Source of the DNA: Neopestalotiopsis rosae
Taxonomy: Eukaryota; Ascomycota; Sordariomycetes; Amphisphaeriales; Sporocadaceae
DNA length: 64,000 bases
Assembly (NCBI GenBank): GCA_023078685.1
Contig: JALGAS010000010.1
Coordinates: 744,001 to 808,000 of the forward strand
Direction: 5' to 3'
A program made the translations under genes and the position numbers. Numbering within the stretch: the first letter of the stretch is position 1; the number at the start of each line of letters is the position of its first letter. This document shows positions 56,201 to 64,000 of this stretch, piece after piece. The notes beneath the pieces are model-generated. The model saw nothing but the letters and a program-made list of their open reading frames with translations, did no database searches and was not told the DNA's origin.

Positions 56201-58760
56201 AGGATGCAAATACCCAGGATGCGGAAAATCAAATCAAATCAAATTGGGCCATCACGAGTTGAAAATCAGAGCTGCAACTTGCGGGCAGACGCCACCACTG
56301 ATACCACAAGTCTGATCCCAGCGGTGGGCGAGGCAGGAAAATAGGAATGCATTGAGCGCGGCGTTTGTCAACTTTCTTCTCTGGATCGAGCACACTTCCT
56401 CACATGCCCGCTTGTCTCTTTGAGGAACTTTTAGTTGTGTACGCACTTCGGGCTCGAAAAAATCATGCGACCGTGTATCCTCCAAATCAAGACCAGCCCT
56501 ATGGGTAGCCAGGGCAGCTCACGATCCGTGTCGCCTGCTTAGACCTTGTCTTTGAGACTTTGGATCTTCTAGATTGCACTGGAGGTGTCACGTCTGGCGT
56601 AACTGCGCTTGCCCACTCTCCTCAGGCAGTTTTGGCGAGCATTGCAACCAATCAGACGCCAAATGTCTGTCTGACCTCTTTATTATGGTCAATAAGAACT
56701 TTGAGTGGGGATAGACGAATAGCTCACTAGACAAGCTTTCACGAGCATAATGTTATGAGTTTTATTTGCTTTGGGTCTTTGCTTGGCTCATGTGCTTTGA
56801 CAATTTCCTGCTCGTCCAAATAGCTTCTTCAGACTGTTGAATAGCCGACAAATACGATACCTCAGAGTAGTCCTTCAGTCCACAGAGTATGGGCGTACAA
56901 TGATTGTACATTTGCTAAGCAATCAGTCCATGGGCCAGCGGATGAGCCGCCGAAGAGACGGCGCTGGTGAGGAGCGAGCAAGCATTACTATGTATAACAA
57001 CAAGTGCAAACAATGTCCGAGGATGACTATTGCAACATCCTGAGCCGTCTAGCAGTTGGGAATGCCGGAGGAACAAACCCCCAGGTTATTAGAGATCTTG
57101 ATCAGGCAACATAGCTCTCTCATTGTGGTCATACATACGTGCTTAACAGGGACGAGAGAAAAGATACTGCGTACTATGAACGTACCGAACTGGGACTCTG
57201 GGCTCTGCGGCCCCACTCTTGAGCGGCCACGTCCAGGGGATCGACGTACGCCAAGCCCCTACCTTAATTGCTTAAATGCTCACCTTTCGCCCTGTATTGG
57301 CTCCCTTGGCTGCCGGCAAGGTCGGGGTTCCATAGCGGATTGAATAGTGTACTAGGTGCGGACTCCTCCTCGTGTGACACTTCACATATAGCACCACAGT
57401 ATCGTTTCTCATCTCATCTGATCTCATCTCTCACCCCACTGCCCGTAACTTCCCAAGTCACTTCACTACAGGCATGGCCGCTGGACCTCTGCTACAGTCG
57501 CGCAACGCCATGACGTCGAAGTTATGCTTAAACAACGACAAGAAGAAGAAACGTGAAGTCATAGAACGAATTGCTCCATTCAGTAATCACAGCGCAATGT
57601 ATGCATACGCATACCTATACCAGAAGAAATATACTCTCAATCATCGGTGGCCATTGCGCATATGGTGGGTAGTAGCAATGACGGACTAGACCATTGCCTC
57701 AGCTAGAAACTCGAAGAAGAGAGAAAAGAGGGCACCTCAAAGCGTGCAGTATAGGAAATGCAGTGTGATGAACACGAGATTTTACTTCCGTGATAGCAAC
57801 AGGATCTGAGGACACCCAGCCAATAAGAGGTGACGCTATGAGCAAAATCCCGTCTGGTTTGCAGGAATGGTTGTCCAAAAGAGGACCAGGGGGCCACATG
57901 CAGCATGTATATGCAGTTGCCCGCCTCCCTCGATATCTCTTGTTTGTTCCTATTCGCCGGTGGCCTGTGGGTTAGCTGTCAAACTACTACCTAGAAAAGT
58001 GTGGTTGGGATCGTGTCAACCCTGAACCGCAACCGACAACTTTTTTAGCTTACCATGAAAGGTGATCACTGATGTCTGTCCTGTCCTACGTAGTATGTGG
58101 GTAATATGTGTACGGAGTAAACGATGGGAATTGACAATCGCGCTGACGGGCTCGCCTGTGGCTGCTCTTGTCAGAAATCCTACTCAATGGAAGTCGACAG
58201 ATCCTACCGTAAGTAGCGTTAGGTAGGTCGTAGCTGGGCCAACAAACAAACTGGGAGAGTCCCAACTGCTGCCTCGCCTCGAGACGAGACTTGATTAGGA
58301 CATTTTGATTCTGGCGCCATCCGGGTGTTGGTCGTAGTAGTTCGTATAATTCACAAGTGTCAGTCAGTCAGCACAGTCCAGGCAACTTGACGTTGCTGAT
58401 CCTTCTTTCCAAGCCAAGAAAAGTTGCCGGTTAGCCTTTCACCTAGGCAAGCAAGCAAGCAGGCAAGGACAGGGCGGATGCGATACAAATAGAATTGCAT
58501 TCCACAAACCTGGGCTTGTATACATATTCTAGAGACATTGCTTCTTTTTATTTCTTCTGCTTCTTCTTCCCCTTGATCGTCCGACTGTCGCAAGTCACAC
58601 ATCCTTCCTACACGTCACGGCATACACACCCACACACAGCATCCATTCGCGGTGGTACGTACAGCACGCCTACACACTACACACGACACACGACACACGA
58701 CACACGACACACGACACACGACATAGAATCACGACACACGACATAGAATCAGTATCGACT
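56201..58760. other. Gene-poor region upstream of secreted protein gene
   Basis: No supported gene. A TCTCATCTCATCTGATCTCATC run lies at about 57407-57430. The last 100 bp hold ACACGAC tandem repeats, listed separately. Confidence 0.5.
58681..58750 (+). repeat. ACACGAC x6 tandem repeat plus perfect 20-bp duplication
   Basis: Six copies of the 7-bp unit ACACGAC (58681-58722) run into a directly repeated 20-bp block, ACGACACACGACATAGAATC, at 58711-58730 and 58731-58750. The array ends 10 bp before the ATG of the secreted-protein gene, so it lies in its 5' leader. Confidence 0.9.
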
Positions 58761-59410
58761 ATGCAGCTCTCGACGATAATTGCCAGCGTCCTGGCTTCGG
58801 CCGCCTCCATCTCGGCCGCCCCAACTGCTCAGATCGCAAAGCGAGAGGCTGGTGGTGTAAGTATTCTATTGTCGACTTGTCTGCACATTCATCTGTCCAG
58901 ATCAAGTCTTTGAAGCGTGTAAATGCTGATCCATCTTTCAAACAGGTGCTCATCTGCCAAGGTGCCAATGCTACTGGCAATTGCCACTACGAGGTGTACA
59001 CCATGCAAGAGTGCCATGATCTCCCGACAGATCTCCAGCGCAACGCCTCGACCTTTGCACCCGATGGTGACAACTTCTACTGTTACCCCAGAGCGTAAGT
59101 TTACTTTTGCATCTCTGCCTGCCATATATAGGCTTTTTCGTTGGACCCCCGATTCCTGCAGGGGATTTCGAACTCTGGAGGCTGGCTGTCGGCCTTCTCA
59201 TGAATTAACCCAACCTACCGCAACACACATGTCGCTAACACGAAAGAAATCACTTCCAGTGGAAACTGTTCGCAGATCTGCACGTCGCCGACGGGTTGCA
59301 CTTTCGGTGCCGTGTCTTTCGACAGCCCCGTCAAGTATGACCTGAGCTCGATACAGTGGGACAACCTCATCGGAGCCTTCTCGTGCCACCTCAACGAGAC
59401 TTCGACTTGA
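58761..59410 (+). CDS. Small secreted Cys-rich protein (131 aa, effector-like)
   Basis: Three exons: 58761-58856, 58946-59094 and 59260-59410. Introns have GTAAGT donors and CAG acceptors. Residues 1-20 are a signal peptide (MQLSTIIASVLASAASISAA), followed by a short propeptide with a Kex2 site IAKR at about 25-28. The mature chain of about 103 residues has eight Cys (for example VLICQG, GNCHYEV, QECHDL, FYCYPR, GNCSQICTS, TGCTF, FSCHL), enough for four disulfides, and potential N-glycosylation sites (NAT, NAS, NCS, NET). It matches no enzyme family I recognise. Length, secretion signal and Cys count are typical of fungal small secreted proteins, some of which act as effectors on hosts or competitors; that role is inference. 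Neighbours (RPB6, SFGH) are housekeeping genes, so context gives no clue. Confidence 0.82.
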
Positions 59411-60190
59411 GACAGACAACCAAGAGTTCTGAGGAAGAAACGATGATCCTTTTGTTTGAAAGAGATCTAGTTCATTCTGGAAACGGCTAGAGTAGGATGC
59501 CAACGACATGAGAAATAACACACGAAGAAGGACAAAAAGGTTCACGGTTTGCTGGGTTCGTCCAGGCGTTCATAGAGTAAAAAGAGGTTGATGCGCTTTG
59601 AAGCATTGTCTTGTATCAATTCGCAGAGAGGAACTCGCAAGGGAGACTCGATTGCGCTAATGTAATAATAAAAGGTATTGATACCACAGAGTGCACTATG
59701 TACCAGAACCACGTACGATACAATGCCGAATAACGTGAATTCTGGTGGATACTCCGGGGGTTCGGCGTTCGGCTTGGCGCACTACAGGTATGACGCCAGT
59801 ATCTCGGCGGGGGGTTTTCTAGGCTCTAGGCAAAGAGCTCTCAGCTCCCTCAGGCTTAAACTCTCCAAGATCGGGAAACTTCTCAGCGGGGTAGAAGCAT
59901 CTCGAGCTCCATCTGCCGGGAGGGGTCCGAATGATTCCAATGTCTTTTTAATCGAAGCGGCTCTCGTCTCCTCAAAAGGTTTGACAATTTTCATAGTCTA
60001 ATAATACTACATTATCTCGAGAGATTTCAAAGATTGTGACAGCCAATTGGAGCTTTATACTCGATAGTCCAGATCGGCGTCGAACCCGAGTTCAATCGTA
60101 TATACTCTCTGTACAAAAACCTCGGAACTGAATCCGATCACCTTCCTATACTCGAAAGCTTTACTTTCCATAATCACACAACTCTCTTGC
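59411..60190. other. Intergenic region upstream of SFGH
   Basis: No supported gene. Two opposite short frames, about 92 codons plus at 59723-60001 and 70 codons minus at 59782-59994, both start with ATG; neither has a domain. The stretch from 60002 is the presumed SFGH promoter. Confidence 0.45.
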
Positions 60191-61367
60191 ATGCTACAAG
60201 GAATCGCATCAAGATTCACAGCAGCAAGACTTACCACCAGCTATCATCCTAGTCGATTCTTCAGTGCCGCCACGGTATTACAAGTCAAGATGCCTTTCGA
60301 AACCAAGGCCACAATCGCCAGTGCCGGCGGAAAGCTGCTGAAGCTCTCGCACGAGTCCAAGAGCACCAAGACGCCCATGGACGTGAACCTCTTCCTGCCA
60401 GCGGCTGCCAAGACCCAGAAGGTTCCTCTCCTGATCTACTTGTCTGGTCTCACTGTAAGTAATTTCTTTGCTTTCTCAATGTGGCCGATCTAGTAGCATT
60501 CCGGTATTTGCAGCTCCAAGGATGGCTCAATCTCGAAGACGGTCCTTTACCGCAATGCTGGTCGAAGCAATGTTTATTACTTGCTCTTCTCCGACGAAAC
60601 CCTCAAATTCCATCTTCCTCACTCGGACAATCATTCATGGGTTCCAGCTGACACAAATCTCCCCATAGTGCACACCCCAGAACTGCACGGAAAAGGGCTT
60701 CTTCCAGCAGGCCGCCGCCAAGGCCGGCATCGCAGTGCTGTTCCCCGACACGTCGCCGCGGGGCGCCAACCTGCCCGGCGAGACGGACGCCTGGGACTTT
60801 GGCGCGGGTGCCGGCTTCTACATCAACGCCACCGAGGCCCCCTGGTCGGGCCACTACCACATGGAGACGTACGTGCGCGACGAGCTGCCCGAGGCCGTCT
60901 TTGCCGAGTTCGGCGACCAGCTGGACAGCAGCCGCGTCTCCATCACCGGCCACTCCATGGGCGGGCACGGCGCCCTGACCCTGTTCCTCAAGAACCCGGG
61001 CAAGTACAAGAGCGTCAGCGCGTTCGCGCCCATCTCCAACCCGACGAAATGCCCCTGGGGCGAAAAGGCCTTCTCCGGCTACCTCGGCACCGGCGACAAA
61101 GAGGCCTGGAAGGCGCACGACGCGACCGAGCTCATCTCGGGTCCCGGCTGGAAGGGCAAGGAGGTGCCCCTCCTCGTCGACGTCGGCACCGGCGACAACT
61201 TTTACAAGCAGGGGCAGCTGCTGCCCGAGAACCTGGAAAAGGCCGCCAAGGACAATGGCGTCACAGGCCTCGCGGTCCGCTACCAGGACGACTATGACCA
61301 CTCGTACTTTTTCATCTCGACGTTTGCCGAGGACCACGTCAAGCACGCGGCCAAGTACCTGTTGTAA
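60191..61367 (+). CDS. S-formylglutathione hydrolase (esterase D), two possible starts
   Basis: Two exons: 60191 (or 60290)-60454 and 60669-61367; intron 214 nt, GTAAGT...CATAG, phase 0, joining LIYLSGLT to CTPQNCTEKGFFQ. From ATG 60290 (MPFETKATIASAGGKLLKL) the protein is 287 aa, the usual length. It has the alpha/beta-hydrolase nucleophile elbow GHSMGGHGAL (Ser151) and the late catalytic His in DYDHSYFF. The enzyme hydrolyses S-formylglutathione to formate and glutathione, the second step of glutathione-dependent formaldehyde detoxification, normally in the cytosol. An upstream in-frame ATG at 60191 adds 33 residues (MLQGIASRFTAARLTTSYHP, then SRFFSAATVLQVK) rich in Arg, Ser and Ala with no Asp or Glu, which looks like a mitochondrial presequence. 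I give the longer span because both starts may be used. Confidence 0.93.
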
Positions 61368-61849
61368 TTTTTGTGTTTTGCGAGACGTCTTGGAATAATA
61401 TGAAATCTCGATAGCAACAAAACGTTGAAGATTGTACATCTTGGCCAATATTAGCATTCGGTGATATCTCAATTTTTCCCGTCATGTCAGCCATTGGTTG
61501 GATGATGGTAGAACACTTTGGCAAGGTAGGACAACTAGTAATGTTGTGACACTAAAGGCGGTCGTTTTGACAGTATCTGCAGAGTACCATGCCCAGACCT
61601 TCCAGATATCAACTTCTATTATCTCCACCATAAGTACAAGTATAGAATCTGGATACTGTTTGTCTCAGAATGCATCATGATAAAAATCGAGAACATTTTG
61701 CGCAGGGATATATGAAAAGCAACATAACACAACATAAAAGCAATCAACCTCTTGCGAGAGAAAAGTCTTTCTTTTTTGGTTCCGAACATTGTTCCCCATT
61801 TGGATTTTTGGTTCCCGTTGCAACACACTTCCAGGTGAACGTCTTTTTT
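61368..61849. other. Intergenic region between convergent SFGH and AFI1-like genes
   Basis: No gene seen; AT-rich, contains the 3' ends of both genes. Confidence 0.6.
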
Positions 61850-64000
61850 TTAACTGGCCCTACTGTCTAATTGGAGGTGGAATCCGTCCTTTTCCAGCTT
61901 ACTCCGCAGCTCGGCCTCGGCGTCTCGCTTGATGCGATGGTAAGCCAGCTTTTCGAATCTGCTCAGGCCTCTCCACCAGTGTTGGCCGGCCTCGTGCTCG
62001 CTAACCTTTTCGAGCAGATCTGCCGTCCTGACGCGGACGTCCTTGTCCTTGTGAAACAGGCCCAGTGCCAGGTAGAAGAGTCCGGCATGCGATTCGGGAG
62101 CGACGGTGAGCAACAGACATATTTCGTCGTAGGAAAATACGTGCTTGGAGAAAGCCAGGTAGATCTCCCGGCTTTGGGCGGGGTTGAGCTTCTGCGTGCG
62201 CAGACGATCATGCATGTGATGGAGGTCAAGGCCTTTGAGTGGGCGAATCGTGTAGATCTGAGCAAGGTCCTGTCTCGATTGTCAGTCGCGTGCGATGCGA
62301 TATGATTAGCGGTGGCATATTCATACCTGGATGAAGCTGTAATAGCTCCGGGTATTCCTCCAGCCCTCTATCCTATGGACGTTGCCAGCAAGCTCTCTCT
62401 GTTTAGCATTGTCGTCTGCCCACACGTATCCGTGCCCGCTGATTCCGATATTGCTGGTATCCGCGTCATCGCCGCCGATGTATAAAGCACTCGCACCATA
62501 CACGCTCTCTTCGAAAGCTGCAGCTATCCTCGTGAATTTAACCACCCAGTCGCGAAGTTTGGCACGAATGACTCGCTCGCCAAGTCTTGCGGCAATTCCC
62601 TTTAGGATATCGTTCATAAAAACCACGTCTCCGGTCAAGTCGGTACTAGAGCTTGAGCCACTGATAAGATTAGCATGTGCTGGATGTTGTTGCTGAAAGT
62701 AAGCCAGGCCCTCAGTCGTGGTAGCTGGCTCAATCTTGCTACTAATCTTTATTCGCCCGCTCGGAATATCGCACAGAATGTCCCACCATTCCGGGTGAAG
62801 CTCAAAGGTTGGGTTAGTGACTCCAGCAATAAAGCCCGGGACATTGAGCAAGTCGTCAATTTTGGTCAGGTCGGTATAGGGAAAGGCGAAGCGAGTGAAA
62901 CCTCGTAATACACCACCTGATGCCAAAGCGCATGCTGCCAATACTGCCTCTGCAACATCTCCGGACGGCATATTGTGGCCGAGGAAGATGATCCGCTTTT
63001 GTGTCAATAGCGCATTCGCCAGCACTATAATTGGATGCGTGCCAGGCCCGTTCGTTGTCAGATGCGGATGTGTCTGAAAAGGCTGCGGTGATTTGGCGTG
63101 TGGTTCCGAGAATGTCTGGATCAGCTTGATGATTGAAAAGTCTCCCACGGTCTCGGGCATGACGGCCGTCGGCACCTTGACGGGAATGGGAATTCCCTTG
63201 TAGAGTACCTTGCTCTCAAACTCGTGAGTATCTCGCGGTAATGCGTAGCCCGATGACCCTTCCAAATGAGCCTTGGTACCCGCTCGAGATATTCCGTGCA
63301 ACTTGGGCGGACTCCTGCTTGCGTCGATTGCCTCAGTGATTCCCCCCTCCCGGTCCTCGGCCATTCGCATTTCAATCATCTGGCCAAACTTTTCGACGAA
63401 AAGATCCTTGTTGTCACTGGCCAAGAGGAGATTCCGCTCGAGGAGACTCAACTTTGGCATTAGCGATAAATCCATATTGTTGACTGCATCGTATAACATG
63501 GACAAGGTCTCGGGAACTGGCGATTTGAAATACTCTTCTAATGCGAGTAGTAGAAGCGGCTGCTCAAAAGTCAGTCATCTTGGCGTTTAGACCCATCAGA
63601 TTCGCAGCAGCATAACGAACCTTGTATATGTGCAGAAATGGATGCCGTGTGCATATTGCCATGGCCTTGACTATTGCACCTCTTTTGACGCTCTTGTCGT
63701 GTTTTGTATTCACCAGGTTTAGGACATAGACCAGTGGTGGACCTTCTCCGCCTTCTGGCTCTTCATCACTCGTTTCATCATCATCATCCATATCGTCCTC
63801 ATCGTCGTCATCGATATCTTCGTCGGCAGAATCCTCGTCGTTTTCGTCAATCAAACCCGCCGCGCGATCGCGTCTCCTTTTCCTTCTTTCCTTGCGCTTC
63901 TTCTTCTTGTTAGCTTCCTCCTCTTCCTCCTCTTGCGTGCTGTCCTTGTGCAGAAAGAAGATGGTCCAGTCCTGGTTACGCGCATGGGCCTGGTCGGGCA
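61850..64000 (-). CDS. AFI1-like DENN/SPA-domain protein (5' end beyond window)
   Basis: Exons on the minus strand: 64000-63621 (partial, entering 2 nt into a codon), 63559-62327 and 62269-61850; at least 676 residues are visible. Introns are short (61 and 57 nt; GTTCGT and GTATGA donors). The first segment has [14 protein letters not shown] and a Lys/Arg then Asp/Glu-rich insert. The second contains the core [40 protein letters not shown] and the signature [20 protein letters not shown] of the SPA (stabilisation of polarity axis) domain, related to DENN/AVL9. The C-terminal exon reads [20 protein letters not shown]. Yeast Afi1 binds Arf3 and marks the polarised plasma membrane; DENN proteins commonly act as Rab exchange factors. 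Role here is inferred. Start lies beyond position 64000. Confidence 0.88.

Noticed and set aside
59723..60001. Opposed short ORFs (92 codons plus strand; 70 codons minus strand at 59782-59994)
   Set aside because: Both begin with ATG and look mildly protein-like, but they overlap each other and neither has homology I recognise; too short to support.
60603..61472. 289-codon minus-strand ORF
   Set aside because: Antisense shadow of the SFGH second exon.
1..64000. Transposons, CRISPR arrays or integrated elements
   Set aside because: I found no transposase or reverse transcriptase motifs, no long terminal or terminal inverted repeats with coding content and no regular spacer arrays. The 20073-20145 hairpin is the only notable inverted repeat.

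Overview
This is nuclear DNA of a filamentous ascomycete, most likely a sordariomycete and possibly one of the Hypocreales (the order is an inference from protein style). The support is short spliceosomal introns (about 50-140 nt, one of 214 nt) with GTAAGT/GTATGT-like donors and CTAAC/CTGAC branch sites. Other support is an intron-bearing tRNA, a large F-box-type gene, a TOXA-like DHA2 pump, an STM1/Oga1 protein, TFIIIA and small secreted Kex2-processed proteins. There are about 17 well-supported protein genes and one tRNA in 64 kb, separated by long gene-poor stretches.

Layout. 1-3.5 kb: a broken F-box gene on the minus strand. 3.5-6.1 kb: a vWA-domain protein convergent with a 14-TM MFS pump. 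8.9-9.7 kb: a hypothetical protein with a C-terminal PP1-docking motif. 15.6-17.0 kb: a secreted coiled-coil, Asn-rich and Ala-rich wall-type protein. 18.8-19.3 kb: a tiny three-exon CYSTM-like gene ending in seven cysteines. 20.7-22.3 kb: a ZIP zinc transporter. 25-26 kb: the mitochondrial nuclease NUC1. 26.8-28.7 kb: the polyadenylation factor Pfs2. 30.8-32.5 kb: a DGAT1-type acyltransferase. 32.8 kb: tRNA-Leu(AAG). 33.7-35.5 kb: a second MFS protein. 41.9-43.3 kb: a Yap/Pap1-class bZIP with a GC-AG intron. 49.2-50.8 kb: an STM1-like ribosome-associated protein. 52.1-52.6 kb: a possible hypothetical gene. 53.3-56.2 kb: divergent TFIIIA and RPB6. 58.8-59.4 kb: a secreted 8-Cys protein. 60.2-61.4 kb: S-formylglutathione hydrolase with an upstream in-frame start that adds a mitochondrial-type presequence. 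61.8-64 kb: the 3' part of an AFI1/DENN-SPA protein running off the window.

How they relate. This is mostly ordinary housekeeping sequence, not a metabolite cluster: neither MFS gene has biosynthetic neighbours. The one functionally coherent pair is TFIIIA/RPB6, which share a 578-bp intergenic promoter region; both serve RNA polymerase III. I did not find a convincing new multi-gene system. The most interesting observations are at gene-structure level: the two-start SFGH, the CYSTM-like gene with a poly-Cys tail, the GC-AG intron in the bZIP gene, the frameshifted F-box gene and several lineage-style secreted proteins. All exon coordinates were worked out by hand from splice signals and frame; no database search was possible.
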